DNA of 64,000 nt from Candidatus Thorarchaeota archaeon (GCA_004524445.1 SDNP01000008.1:1-64000), one strand, 5' to 3'; shown: positions 9,101-19,827, counted from the first letter of the stretch. Made by a program: numbers and translations. The notes: generated from the sequence alone by a model not told the origin.

Positions 9101-11953
9101 ATGAAACCTGCCAAACCATTGTGCATGCTCTTTGTGCTATCTTTTCTAATCATGTTAGCTCTAGTGCCACCAACTTCAGTATCTTTCAGTAGTGTTGAAC
9201 GTCCTAAGGATATGAAAGCCATCGCTGGCGAAGGTCATTACTATGACGACTTGTCCAATGGATCGTACCGTGACCCTGAAAACACCAACGCAAGCTGGGG
9301 TGCAGGAGCGATTATGGCCGACACAGATAGAAGCGTCGATCGGCTCGATTCGTTCAACCTACCTGGGTCTGTACGCAGTCTGGCTATTCAAGGAAGAGAA
9401 GCTTTCGTAGCGGCCTATAGAACTGATACCAACTTGGACTCGCTCTTTGTACTGGATATAAGCAATGCAAGTGAAATCTCTGAATTATCAAATAGGGACT
9501 CTAGCAAGCATCTTACAGCTGTTGCAGTATCGGGTGACTTTGGGGTAGTGGGTCGAGCGGTAAATGGTGATTTGTTTTTCTATAACCTCAGCAAACCTAC
9601 CGACATGTTCGATGCCTTCTTAGGTTTTGACGATTATAATTTTACTGTTACCGATTTGGAGATTCAGGGTCGCTTTCTTTATGCCATGCGATTAAATACG
9701 GATGACGGTTTTGGGCTCTCTATCTATGACATCCAAGACCCATCGAATGTGATAGCAATTGACTCTTCTCCTTCATTTAACATCACTCGCGGATACGGAA
9801 TTGACATCCAAGGTGATATCCTCTACGTGGCCAATGGAGAACATGGCATTCTTTCAGTGAATGTTTCAAATCCCTATTCGCCAGAAAGATTGGATACACT
9901 AGATACGATAACAGGGTGGAACTGTACAGATGTTATTGTTGAGGGAAATAGAGTCTATATTGCCACTGAGTATCATGGAATCTATGTGGTTGACGCCTCC
10001 AATGTACGCGATTTGCGGATTCTCGGTCAGTGCGACACATTGGATAAGGCAAACCGATTGGCAATCCACGGCAAATCCCTATTCGTAGCTGATGGTACGC
10101 AGGGAGTAAGAGTCATTGACGTGTCAAATCCAAGAAATCCCACCTGGCTCCATCAAGCAAGTGGTTTCTATGCGTATTGCATCACTATCCATGGAGATAC
10201 TGTCTATGTGGGAACAGATGATGGAGTCCGTGCACTTCGCTACATGCATCAGACAGACTTCTACAAACTGGCTAGCTATAATGAGAGGAAGGCTCTTGAT
10301 ATCCGTGTGCAAGGGGAGATAGCCTATGTGGCTGGTGGTTCTGACGGCCTCTATACTCTGAATGTTAGTGACCCCGCCAATCCAGTGCTTCTTGATAATA
10401 TCACCGTTGGTTTTCCAGAATTCTATAGAAAACTGGATGTTCAAGGTCATTATGCATACGTTGCAGACTATGGACCAGGTGGGGGTTTGAGAATATTCAA
10501 TGTATGCAACCCCTCCAATATCGAGTACATTGGTGTTCGAACTTTCTCACAGACCACAGATGTGGACGTGGAAGGTGATGTTGCGTTCGTGGCTAATGGA
10601 AACAATGGATTTGCAATACTAAATGTGAGCAACCCGTCTCTTTTTGCCCTGAGCGTTTCAGGTCCCTATGTTGACATTAGTATCACAGGTGGTGATGGAA
10701 GCCTAGGCAATATCACTGCACTGTGGAATCAAGGCCCACATTTGTATGTTGCAAACTACCGAGAATTCGGTGGTGGGTGCTTTACCTATGATATTAGCGA
10801 TTTGGCAAATCCAAGAATGATGAGTTCTGCTGCTGTCTACAAATCCTATGAGATTGCTGTCGACGGTGATATCGCATTTGTCAACCATGATTCAGTCTTA
10901 AGGGTATACAATTTGACACCTCCAAATAATACTCAACTCCTTACCTCGTTCGGGTGGATTGACAATATAACCGGAATATGTACTGATGGAAGATATGTCG
11001 TGGTTTCAATGGGGGATGATAATCTCATTCTCCTTGATGCAAGTAATTCAAGTGATCTTGATGTTCTTGATTGGCAAGATGAACCAACTCCCCTTGGGGT
11101 TTTCATTCACGGAGAGAATGTCTATTGCGCAGCTGAAGACCATGTATCCATATACAGTATTTACAAGGGAGCTTGTAGCTCATTCCGAGAAGGTCTGTCA
11201 GTGGCTCAATCAATTCCCTTGGATGATACGGAGAGGGCGATGGTAAGCGCAACACTCCATTCTGACTACTGGCATCAAAGCGAGGTTTCTGTCCAATTCC
11301 AACTTTCACCAGATGGCGGAGAAAACTGGGAAAACGTCATGCCAGGTATGGAGCACGAATTCGAACACATTGGCAGCGATTTATGCTGGAAAATCAATAT
11401 CCATAACGGACTCAGAGACCGCACTGCTTTCATCTATGATTTGGATATTGAATATACGTACAATGAGGCGCCAGAGGCTCCTGTTCTGAACGACCCTGGT
11501 GAAACTGATGGTGACGGCAATTTTACGGTCTCATGGAAAGCAGCAGCCGATTCTACTGGAAGCATATACTCGTATGAATTACAGATAGCCAGTACGATCG
11601 AATTTGATTCAGTTCTGGACAGCTGGGTGACAGACGATGTGAATCAAGAGGTAACGAACCTTGAGGAGGGGGAGTATTATTTCAGAGTTCGAGGAATGGA
11701 TGAATTTGGAATGTTGGGACCATGGAGCAACGTTGAGAATATAACAGTCGAAATCGAAACACCCACCACGACCACCACCACAACTACTACTACCACAACA
11801 AACACGGAAGAAACAACAACCACCACTTCAGATACTGATGATACCAACGGACAGTTTTGGTTTATCTTCTTCTTTGACTCAACACTGCTTCTGATGATAA
11901 TAATCGGTCTAGCTTTTGTTGTAATCGTCATAATTGCCCTGAGGAGAAGGTAA
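9101..11953 (+). CDS. Secreted/surface LVIVD-repeat beta-propeller protein with Thr-rich stalk and C-terminal TM anchor
   Basis: Start chosen at MKPAKPLCMLFVLSF (signal peptide); many repeats of V.VxGxxxYVAxGxxGxxxxNVSxPxxP; TTTTTTTTTTTT linker; terminal hydrophobic helix plus RRR. Confidence 0.85.
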   Translation: MKPAKPLCMLFVLSFLIMLALVPPTSVSFSSVERPKDMKAIAGEGHYYDDLSNGSYRDPENTNASWGAGAIMADTDRSVDRLDSFNLPGSVRSLAIQGREAFVAAYRTDTNLDSLFVLDISNASEISELSNRDSSKHLTAVAVSGDFGVVGRAVNGDLFFYNLSKPTDMFDAFLGFDDYNFTVTDLEIQGRFLYAMRLNTDDGFGLSIYDIQDPSNVIAIDSSPSFNITRGYGIDIQGDILYVANGEHGILSVNVSNPYSPERLDTLDTITGWNCTDVIVEGNRVYIATEYHGIYVVDASNVRDLRILGQCDTLDKANRLAIHGKSLFVADGTQGVRVIDVSNPRNPTWLHQASGFYAYCITIHGDTVYVGTDDGVRALRYMHQTDFYKLASYNERKALDIRVQGEIAYVAGGSDGLYTLNVSDPANPVLLDNITVGFPEFYRKLDVQGHYAYVADYGPGGGLRIFNVCNPSNIEYIGVRTFSQTTDVDVEGDVAFVANGNNGFAILNVSNPSLFALSVSGPYVDISITGGDGSLGNITALWNQGPHLYVANYREFGGGCFTYDISDLANPRMMSSAAVYKSYEIAVDGDIAFVNHDSVLRVYNLTPPNNTQLLTSFGWIDNITGICTDGRYVVVSMGDDNLILLDASNSSDLDVLDWQDEPTPLGVFIHGENVYCAAEDHVSIYSIYKGACSSFREGLSVAQSIPLDDTERAMVSATLHSDYWHQSEVSVQFQLSPDGGENWENVMPGMEHEFEHIGSDLCWKINIHNGLRDRTAFIYDLDIEYTYNEAPEAPVLNDPGETDGDGNFTVSWKAAADSTGSIYSYELQIASTIEFDSVLDSWVTDDVNQEVTNLEEGEYYFRVRGMDEFGMLGPWSNVENITVEIETPTTTTTTTTTTTTNTEETTTTTSDTDDTNGQFWFIFFFDSTLLLMIIIGLAFVVIVIIALRRR
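11757..11830 (+). repeat. Low-complexity ACC/ACA/ACT codon tract encoding the Thr-rich stalk
   Basis: caccacgaccaccaccacaactactactaccacaac... Confidence 0.85.
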
Positions 11954-12070
11954 CATCTTACCCAGACACCTAAGCAAGCAAGATGGCACACTCTCGCCCT
12001 GGTTCAAGAGTTATGTATCTAAGAAGAGATTAAAATAGCCAGAAGATATGCTCCTATTCGTGGACCAATC

Positions 12071-13198
12071 ATGAAACCAAGAGAGCGATTCCATAAGACT
12101 GTGTCCCACGAGGAACCCGATAGAGTACCTCTTGACCTCTGGATTACACCACAAGCCTATGAAAGCCTAAGAGACTATTTGGGGATTGATGCGCCAGAAA
12201 CCCAAGAATGGGGCATAATGAGTGTCTGGCAAATTTCTGAAGAGATGCTACAGAGACTCAATATTGATTTTAGGCGGGTATACATGAAACCCGCCGCAGA
12301 CTTCAAGGCAAAGGAATACCCTGATGGAAGTGTTGAAACCGAGTTCGGTTGTAGAGGGAAGTGGATTGGGAAGTACTGGGAGATAGTGCATTTTCCGTGG
12401 GCGGATTTCACCGAAGTAGAAGAAGTGGAGGAGTACGAATGGCTGGATCCAGAAGATCCTTCGCGACTAGATGGTGTTGTAGAGTGGGCCAGACATCTTC
12501 ATGAAGAAGCGCATTATGCAGTTGTCGGAATGGTTGGGGGCCCTTGGGGAGTATTCGAGGTTTGTGCGCATTACATGAGAGGTTTTGATAAATTCCTCAT
12601 GGACCTCATAGCTCGACCCAAATTAGCTGAAGCCATGATGAATAAATCAATGGAGTTGGCTCTAGACATGAACGCTGTCTTTCTGGATGCAGTGGGAGAT
12701 TACTTGGATATTGTGCAAGTAGGAGATGACTTGGGTCATCAAAACGGATTGATAATGAGTCCCAAGATGTATCGCGATATGGTTAAACCGAAACACAAGA
12801 AAATTTACTCGGATATTCACAGGAGAGCCCCTCATGTCAAGATTCTCTATCACACTTGCGGAGCCATCGAGCCAATGGTAGAGGATTTGATTGACGTAGA
12901 GGTTGACATTCTGAATCCTGTTCAGCCACTGGCAAAAGGGATGGACTCCAACAAATTAAAACAGAAATACGGAGACCGACTGACTTTTCATGGGGGAATC
13001 GATTTGCAACAAGCAATGTCATCTGCTGGTACAATCACCGATCTCAGGGACGAAATTGACACTAGATTGCAGGCATTCGCACCGGGTGGAGGCTACATTT
13101 TAGCCCCAGCCCATAACATACAGCCAGATTCGACTCCTGAGAAGATACTGGAAATGTATGATTATGCAGCTAAGAAAGGGCGGTATCCAATCCGTTAG
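12071..13198 (+). CDS. Uroporphyrinogen decarboxylase (URO-D) family protein, probable methyltransferase-type
   Basis: MKPRERFHKTVSHEEPDRVPLDLW; YHTCGAIEPMVEDLIDVEVDILNPVQ; APAHNIQPDSTPEKILEMY. Confidence 0.85.
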   Translation: MKPRERFHKTVSHEEPDRVPLDLWITPQAYESLRDYLGIDAPETQEWGIMSVWQISEEMLQRLNIDFRRVYMKPAADFKAKEYPDGSVETEFGCRGKWIGKYWEIVHFPWADFTEVEEVEEYEWLDPEDPSRLDGVVEWARHLHEEAHYAVVGMVGGPWGVFEVCAHYMRGFDKFLMDLIARPKLAEAMMNKSMELALDMNAVFLDAVGDYLDIVQVGDDLGHQNGLIMSPKMYRDMVKPKHKKIYSDIHRRAPHVKILYHTCGAIEPMVEDLIDVEVDILNPVQPLAKGMDSNKLKQKYGDRLTFHGGIDLQQAMSSAGTITDLRDEIDTRLQAFAPGGGYILAPAHNIQPDSTPEKILEMYDYAAKKGRYPIR

Positions 13199-13866
13199 GG
13201 GATTGGCTTCTCTTTATGCATTTCATGAGGGTCCTCTCCCTCATCCAACTTATCGGCCCACCATACGTCAGTAGATACTACTTCCTCTGCCGCTGTGAGA
13301 ACATCTTCAATGCGGGACTTTGGAATAACGACAACTCCATCACCATCAGCGAAGATCAAGTCGCCCACCTCAACTCTGAGACCACCACAAGTGATTGGCT
13401 CATCAACGGATTGCATATCTAAGCGACCTCTCATTGTTCCGGGATGACGTCCACGAGCAAACACTGGAAAATTCATTTTGTCAATATCATTAATATCTCT
13501 GGAAGTACCGTCTACAACTGCTCCGGTCAGCCCTTTTGGAATGCCAATTCTCGTTAGAACCTGTCCCCAAACAGAGCAATCGGTTGCGCCACTTGAATTG
13601 ATGCATGCTATATCCCCTTCCTTCGCCTTGGTGGCCAAGCTCATGAATAAGTCCAATTGCCCCTCGTCATACGGACTATTTGGAGGGGTACGCACAAGTT
13701 TTCCAGTTCTTGCAAACCCAGCCATTCGATATTTCTTTGTTAAGGGCTTAATTCCCCGATCCATACAGACTGGGCTTATCCCCACTTCGTCGGCGGCATC
13801 GGATACCGCAGCTACATAAAGCTTCAGAGTTCTCTCTATTGTCTGCAGTTTGTTTGCCATGGTCAA
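13195..13866 (-). CDS. RraA-family (HMG/CHA aldolase-like) protein
   Basis: GDIACINSSGATDCSVWGQVLTRIGIPKGLTGAVVDGTSRDINDI...VEVGDLIFADGDGVVVIPKS. Confidence 0.88.
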   Translation of the reverse strand: MTMANKLQTIERTLKLYVAAVSDAADEVGISPVCMDRGIKPLTKKYRMAGFARTGKLVRTPPNSPYDEGQLDLFMSLATKAKEGDIACINSSGATDCSVWGQVLTRIGIPKGLTGAVVDGTSRDINDIDKMNFPVFARGRHPGTMRGRLDMQSVDEPITCGGLRVEVGDLIFADGDGVVVIPKSRIEDVLTAAEEVVSTDVWWADKLDEGEDPHEMHKEKPIP

Positions 13867-13870
13867 TCAC

Positions 13871-14350
13871 TCATTTTTTCCAAAGATAAATACAATAGTC
13901 ATCGCCACGCATCATGCACTTTGGAATTGACAATCTCAAATCCGAATCAACTGCCCGACCTATTCCATCATCCATAGCACATACCCAATGACAGATGTCT
14001 TCTTGTGCTCCTTCCGCTTTGAATGTATCAATCCAAGGACACGAATGAACCTTGATTTCAGCGGTATCATCACCAGAGTCAATCAATTCTAATTCAAATC
14101 CAAAATATGGGTGAGCCCCCTCAAAAAATTCGAAAATAGATTCTGGATCTCCTTCTCTTAGTGCGCCACTCTCAATTCCAGCTTTACCCAGTTCCAGGCC
14201 ATGCTTGATATTTGCTTGTCTTAGTGCCTCCAATCCCTCTTCCCCGCAATGTTCTCTCATCGCTTCCACATAGACAGCATGCGCGCTGGCTAGTGTTTCC
14301 ATATTCGTTTTCCTGACTTCATCTGCTGTTGGACCAGTCATATTGCTCAC
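13871..14350 (-). CDS. L-2-amino-thiazoline-4-carboxylate hydrolase-like protein
   Basis: Overall layout with VHSCPWIDTF and CHWVCAMDDGIGRAVDSDLRLSIPKCMMRGDDYCIY. Confidence 0.6.
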   Translation of the reverse strand: MSNMTGPTADEVRKTNMETLASAHAVYVEAMREHCGEEGLEALRQANIKHGLELGKAGIESGALREGDPESIFEFFEGAHPYFGFELELIDSGDDTAEIKVHSCPWIDTFKAEGAQEDICHWVCAMDDGIGRAVDSDLRLSIPKCMMRGDDYCIYLWKK

Positions 14351-14465
14351 CTAATCGACCGACACATTTTCTTAAATTAGTTTAGGATGATAACGTGTCA
14401 GAAGTTAAAGTATTCTTTGGTCGTTTGATAGAGTATTTATGTTGGATTAAGTTTTAGGAAAACCA

Positions 14466-15647
14466 GTGGTGCATGCTATGCTAGCGGAAAGAAACCAATT
14501 TGTTCCAGCCAGTGAAATACGAAGAATCTACAACATGATTCTCGGACGAGATGACGTTATTGACCTGACAGTGGGAATCCCAGATTTTGATACACCACAG
14601 CATATCAAACAAGCAGCAAAGCAGGCAATTGATGATGGTTTTACTAAATATACCCACAATGCAGGTTTCATAGATGTACGTCAAGTGTTCGCTGATAAGC
14701 TGAAGCGAGATAATGGTATTGATGCAGATCCTGTTAGCGAGATTATGGCCACCGCCGGCGGCATGGGTGCACTCGTCCTTGCGAACCTTGTTCTTGTTGA
14801 GCCGGGAGATGAAGTAATATATCCAGATCCGGGATTCGTCAGTCATTATGCCCATGTGAAGTTGGCGGAAGGCAAAGCGATTCCACTTCAACTAAAGAAG
14901 GAAAACGGCTTTGGGGTAACTGCTGAGGGGGTTAGCAAGCTGGTCACGGACAAGACCAAGATGTTGGTCTTGAACTCTCCCAACAATCCAACAGGCGGAG
15001 TCATCTCCAATGAAGAACTCAAGAAGATTGCGGAACTCGCAATTGAGAAGGACTTCTATATTCTCTCAGATGAGGCTTATGAAAAATTCCGCTACGATAA
15101 TGAGAAACCACTATTCATCGGTTCCTTGCCGGGAATGAAAGAACGAGTAGTATCTCTCTTCTCTTTGTCTAAGTCATATGCTATGACAGGCTGGCGAATT
15201 GGCATTTGCACGGGACCGTCTGAGGTTATTGGTGCAATGACAAAACTGCAAGAACATGTCATTGCGATGCCAACCTCGATTTCCCAAAAAGCAGCAGCGG
15301 CAGCTGTCGAGGGGTCACAGGATTGTGTCAAGGAAATGCTGGATACCTTCAAAGAAAGACGAGATATTATGGTGAAGGGCCTACAGCAAATTGAGGGGGT
15401 CGACTTACAGCCTCCCGGCGGAGCGTTTTATGTATTTCCAGATGTTTCAGCATTTGGAATGGAGACCTTTGAATTGGTTATGAGAATACTCAATGAAGTT
15501 AATGTTGCAACAGTTCATGGTTCTGCATTCGGACATTTTGGTGAAGGATTCCTGAGACTATGTTATGCAATGTCAACTGAGAGCATTGAAAAGGCACTAC
15601 AAAGGCTTGATACTTTCCTACCGAAGCTCCTAAGAAAATCGAAGTGA
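14466..15647 (+). CDS. PLP-dependent aminotransferase, class I/II
   Basis: NSPNNPTGGV, DEAYEKFRYD, SLSKSYAMTGWRIG. Confidence 0.92.
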   Translation: MVHAMLAERNQFVPASEIRRIYNMILGRDDVIDLTVGIPDFDTPQHIKQAAKQAIDDGFTKYTHNAGFIDVRQVFADKLKRDNGIDADPVSEIMATAGGMGALVLANLVLVEPGDEVIYPDPGFVSHYAHVKLAEGKAIPLQLKKENGFGVTAEGVSKLVTDKTKMLVLNSPNNPTGGVISNEELKKIAELAIEKDFYILSDEAYEKFRYDNEKPLFIGSLPGMKERVVSLFSLSKSYAMTGWRIGICTGPSEVIGAMTKLQEHVIAMPTSISQKAAAAAVEGSQDCVKEMLDTFKERRDIMVKGLQQIEGVDLQPPGGAFYVFPDVSAFGMETFELVMRILNEVNVATVHGSAFGHFGEGFLRLCYAMSTESIEKALQRLDTFLPKLLRKSK

Positions 15648-15689
15648 TGGATGCAAAAAATAATCTACTTAGAGGTGTATTGTAACAAG

Positions 15690-18035
15690 ATGACCTCCAG
15701 AACGCAACGAATCAAGGATAGGATGCTTGCTGCAGAGCCTACTATATCAAGCGAAAGAGCTTCAATTTTCACTAACTACTTGATATCTCATGAATCTAGA
15801 CCAATGAAAATTCGATTGGCCAATGCATTCGCCGAGGTTCTAGATCAGATGACCATTCGAATAGAGCCAGAGGAATTAATTGTTGGAAATATGGGCCCTA
15901 CTCCCCGTTCTTGTCAAATATTCCCAGAGTATAGCTGGGAATGGATAAACGAGGAGCTCGATAGATTCGATGCGCGTAGAACAGAACCATTTCAGATAGC
16001 TGAAGGTGATAAAGAAATTCTCAGAGAGGTCTTCGAATATTGGAATGAAAAAAGTACGGCAGAAATCGCTCGTAACAAAATGCCAATGGATGCTCAGAGG
16101 GCCTCCAAGGCCGGATTATTCACGATTGGTGCACCAGGGACTGGAATCGGGCATGTTATCGTGGATTATCCCACAGTCCTCAGAGAAGGCATCGCGAATA
16201 TTGCATCTGATATAAGAAACAAGCTGAAGGATTCGACCTCTAAAGAGAAGAGAGAATTCTATGAAGCAGTAATAATTGAGTTGGAGGCGGTAATTGCATT
16301 TGCGAACAGGTTTTCCAAGCTTGCTGCCAATCTTGCAGATGAGGAATCCGACCAACAAAGAAAGGCGGAATTGATTGAAATCTCACAAATATGTGCAAAA
16401 GTTCCTGAACATCCTGCAGAATCATTTCACGAGGCACTTCAGTCATTTTGGTTTGTGCATCTGCTTGTGCAGACCGAATCAAACGGTCATTCGATATCCA
16501 CCGGTCGCTTTGATCAGTATATGTTTTCATATTTTCAGCAGGATATGAAGTCAGGTAAGATCACTAGAAACCAAGCACTCGAACTTCTAGAAATGCTATG
16601 GATCAAGTTGACCTCTCTAATCAAGCTAAGAAATGAGTACTACAGTGTGGCTTTCGCAGGTCATCCCATGTTTCAGAATTTGACTATTGGGGGACAAGAT
16701 GCCGAAGGTAATGATGCCTGTAATGACTTGACCAGTCTCGTTTTGGAGGCGACGAAGAATATACGAGTCACGCAACCTACGGTTTCATTCAGATGGCATG
16801 AGGGTACACCTGACAGCTACATGAGGGAGGTTGTCGAGGTTGTTTCTAAGGGCTTGGGGATGCCAGGTATCTTCAATGATGAAATCATAATTCCTCTGAT
16901 GATCGATAAAGGGACAGACCCTTCTGAGGCTTATGATTACTCAATCCTCGGGTGCGTGGAGCCAATAATTGCTGGCAAATCGGATCCTCGACCAAACATT
17001 GGTTATGTCAATTTGCCCAAGATCCTAGAGATAACTCTCAATAATGGAACTGACCCGATGCGTAGCGAGAAAGTGGGACTAGAAACCGGTGACATCACAA
17101 GATTCACTTCCTTTGAGCAGCTGTGGAATGCCTACGAAAAGCAAATCGATTATGCTATTGAACTGCTGACAAAGGCAGACCACGTTGCAGCAGGAATTCT
17201 TTCTAAAAACAAACCTACGCCGTTCATTTCATGCCTATTAGAGGGCTGTCTGGAAACCGGCAAGACAATGCAAGAAGGTGGAGCGGTCTACAATTCTGGT
17301 GGCATCATGGGTGTTGGGGTTGCAATAGTTGCTGATTCACTTGAGATGATTAGAAAGCATGTTTTTGAACAAAATACCATCACGATGGATAATCTGTTGG
17401 AGGCATTACATGCTGACTATGAGGGTTACGAAGAACTGAGAGTCCTTCTTGATAATGACCCATCAAAATATGGGAATGATATTGCAAGAGTAGATTTTCT
17501 TGCTCGAGATACAGGTGTAGCATTCTGTGATGCAATCCAGAGTCGCATGACAACACGTGATGGGCCATATCATGGTGCACTGTTTTCAGTTTCTATGTAT
17601 ATTCCTCAAGGAGAGGTCCTAGGAGCTACTCCGGATGGCAGAAAGGCAGGTATCATGCTTTCTGATGGTGTTTCACCAACTCAGAATCGAGATGTTAATG
17701 GACCCACTGCTGCTATGAAATCAGTTGCTCGATTGGATCATCAACGCTGCTATAATGGAACTCTGTATAATATGAAATTTACTCCAGAGATGTTCAGCAG
17801 CAACAACTCAAGAAGCAAATTCATTGGCCTTGTTGAAGGATATTTCAAAATGAATGGATTACATGTCCAGTTCAATGTTGTAGATAAGGCAACATTAGAG
17901 GATGCGAAGATACACCCTCTACAACACCGTAATCTCATAGTTCGAGTGGCAGGCTATAGCGCATATTTCATTGAACTGGACCCCTTCGTGCAAGATGAGA
18001 TAATCGCTCGAACGGAATTTTCCTCTACACACTAA
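15690..18035 (+). CDS. Glycyl radical enzyme (pyruvate formate-lyase-like, dehydratase/lyase clade)
   Basis: Thiyl-Cys motif SILGCVEP and glycyl motif RVAGYSAYFIELDPFVQDEIIARTEF; start chosen at MTSRTQRIKDRM. Confidence 0.92.
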   Translation: MTSRTQRIKDRMLAAEPTISSERASIFTNYLISHESRPMKIRLANAFAEVLDQMTIRIEPEELIVGNMGPTPRSCQIFPEYSWEWINEELDRFDARRTEPFQIAEGDKEILREVFEYWNEKSTAEIARNKMPMDAQRASKAGLFTIGAPGTGIGHVIVDYPTVLREGIANIASDIRNKLKDSTSKEKREFYEAVIIELEAVIAFANRFSKLAANLADEESDQQRKAELIEISQICAKVPEHPAESFHEALQSFWFVHLLVQTESNGHSISTGRFDQYMFSYFQQDMKSGKITRNQALELLEMLWIKLTSLIKLRNEYYSVAFAGHPMFQNLTIGGQDAEGNDACNDLTSLVLEATKNIRVTQPTVSFRWHEGTPDSYMREVVEVVSKGLGMPGIFNDEIIIPLMIDKGTDPSEAYDYSILGCVEPIIAGKSDPRPNIGYVNLPKILEITLNNGTDPMRSEKVGLETGDITRFTSFEQLWNAYEKQIDYAIELLTKADHVAAGILSKNKPTPFISCLLEGCLETGKTMQEGGAVYNSGGIMGVGVAIVADSLEMIRKHVFEQNTITMDNLLEALHADYEGYEELRVLLDNDPSKYGNDIARVDFLARDTGVAFCDAIQSRMTTRDGPYHGALFSVSMYIPQGEVLGATPDGRKAGIMLSDGVSPTQNRDVNGPTAAMKSVARLDHQRCYNGTLYNMKFTPEMFSSNNSRSKFIGLVEGYFKMNGLHVQFNVVDKATLEDAKIHPLQHRNLIVRVAGYSAYFIELDPFVQDEIIARTEFSSTH

Positions 18036-18124
18036 CCCAACATGGAGCTTACGACAAGTTTAACATTCAGAACTCCAATATTAAATTCAACTTAAATCCA
18101 TGAGAGAAAATGAGAGTGTGAAAT

Positions 18125-19120
18125 ATGAGTTACGACGTTGTTACTTTTGGGGAGGTCATGCTAAGGCTTTCTCCACCCGATTTCAAACGATTTGAACAGA
18201 CACACAGTTATGATGCACATGCAGGTGGAGCTGAGATGAACGTTGCAGTGGCCTGTTCCCGATTAGGATTAAGTTCTGCATACGTCACTAAATTGGGTGA
18301 TAATTCAATTGGGCATTTCATTAGAAATCAGGCACGAATGCATGATGTGGATACTTCTCACATCCTTTGGGACCCGGATAGTCGATGCGGAGTTTATTTC
18401 GTGGAGTTTGGTGCTGCACCTCGAACAAATCGCGTAATCTATGATAGGGCACATTCAGCAATTAGCAAGATCAAACCTGGAGAGGTACATTGGGATGATA
18501 TCCTTGATGGGACAAAACTGTTCCATACAAGCGGAATAACTCCTGCTCTCAGCAAGGGTTGTGCAGATACCACTATGGAGGTATTCAAAGCAGCCAGAAA
18601 ACACGACGTCAAGGTATCTTATGACGTCAATTATAGAGGTAAGCTTTGGACTCCAGAAGAGGCAAGAAAATTCACTGAACCGGCATCAGAATACATTGAC
18701 ATCCTCATTACCACTGAAGAGGATACCAAAGTTGTTTACGGAATCGAAGGTGAAAACTACGAGGAAGTAGCTGCCAAACTGACTGACAAGTTTGGCTTCG
18801 AAGTAGTCCTGATCACCCTTCGCGAGACGCCATCTGTTCTCGAGAATAAGTGGTCCGTCTTTGCTTATGCAGATGGAGCGGTCTATCGGAGTCCGAAATA
18901 TGATATTGAAGTCATAGATCGTCTTGGCGGTGGCGACTCATGCAGTGCCGGTTTTATCTATGGCTATTTGGAGCTTGGAGACCTGCAGCAAGCAGTTAAC
19001 TTTGGCTCAGCCTTCTCAGCATTCAAACAGACAATACCCGGAGACCTTGCATTCGTAAACAAAGAAGAAATCAAGAAACTAGTTGAAGGCTATGAGAGAG
19101 GGCTCAGAATTCAGAGGTAG
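18125..19120 (+). CDS. PfkB-family sugar kinase, probable 2-keto-3-deoxygluconate kinase
   Basis: GEVMLRLSPPDFKRFEQ...GGAEMNVAVACSRLG; DRLGGGDSCSAGFIYGYL. Confidence 0.85.
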   Translation: MSYDVVTFGEVMLRLSPPDFKRFEQTHSYDAHAGGAEMNVAVACSRLGLSSAYVTKLGDNSIGHFIRNQARMHDVDTSHILWDPDSRCGVYFVEFGAAPRTNRVIYDRAHSAISKIKPGEVHWDDILDGTKLFHTSGITPALSKGCADTTMEVFKAARKHDVKVSYDVNYRGKLWTPEEARKFTEPASEYIDILITTEEDTKVVYGIEGENYEEVAAKLTDKFGFEVVLITLRETPSVLENKWSVFAYADGAVYRSPKYDIEVIDRLGGGDSCSAGFIYGYLELGDLQQAVNFGSAFSAFKQTIPGDLAFVNKEEIKKLVEGYERGLRIQR

Positions 19121-19131
19121 GTGCAGAAGAG

Positions 19132-19782
19132 ATGTGGAATAAACAGGAAGCAATGAATCTGATAGAAGAAACCGCTCTCATTCCTATTATTAGAGTGGAC
19201 TCGAGTGAAACTGCCTTACAAGTTGCAGATGCTTTTCTAGAAGGCGGCGTGTCAATAATCGAAGTAACTTTCAGTGTCCCTGGTGCGGTTGATGTTGTCA
19301 GTGAGCTGTCTGAAAAACTGGGTGATAAAGTACTGATTGGTACAGGAACAGTATTGGATGGTGCAACTGCCCGTCAAGCCATTCTAGCTGGAAGCGAGTT
19401 CATTGTCAGTCCAATTTACTCACGTGATTTGATAGAAACTGCTCGAAGATACTCAAAACCCGTCTTTCCCGGAGCGGTGACTCCAACAGAGATTCTTGAA
19501 GCCTATACTATGGGAGCAGATGCGGTCAAGGTATTCCCATGCGGTAATCTGGGAGGCGCTTCCTATATCAAAGCTGTCAAGGCACCTCTTCCTCAAGTAC
19601 CTGTAATCCCGACTGGAGGAGTTAACATTGACACGGCAGGACCATTATTAGATGCGGGGTCGTTTGCATTAGGTGTTGGGAGTGCAATTACAGATAAGAA
19701 AGCTATTGCAGCCGGCAACTTTGGCAAGATAACTGAAAATGTGAAGGCATTCCTGTCTGTCATTGCTGAACACAAGAAGTAA
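19132..19782 (+). CDS. KDPG/KHG aldolase
   Basis: ALIPIIRVDSSETALQVADAFLEGGVSIIEVTF; IGTGTVLDGATARQAILAGSEFIVSP; VKVFPCGNLGGASYIKAVKAPLPQVPVIPTGGV. Confidence 0.92.
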   Translation: MWNKQEAMNLIEETALIPIIRVDSSETALQVADAFLEGGVSIIEVTFSVPGAVDVVSELSEKLGDKVLIGTGTVLDGATARQAILAGSEFIVSPIYSRDLIETARRYSKPVFPGAVTPTEILEAYTMGADAVKVFPCGNLGGASYIKAVKAPLPQVPVIPTGGVNIDTAGPLLDAGSFALGVGSAITDKKAIAAGNFGKITENVKAFLSVIAEHKK

Positions 19783-19804
19783 TCCCGTAACTGCGAACGG
19801 GTAG

Positions 19805-19827
19805 TGCAGGAGTAGAACGCTCCTGCA
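19805..19827. terminator. Hairpin between convergent genes
   Basis: TGCAGGAG-tagaacg-CTCCTGCA followed by ttatttt. Confidence 0.5.

Noticed and set aside
11757-11830. ACC/ACA repeat as a possible microsatellite or CRISPR-like array
   Set aside because: It encodes the Thr-rich stalk in frame and lacks spacer structure.
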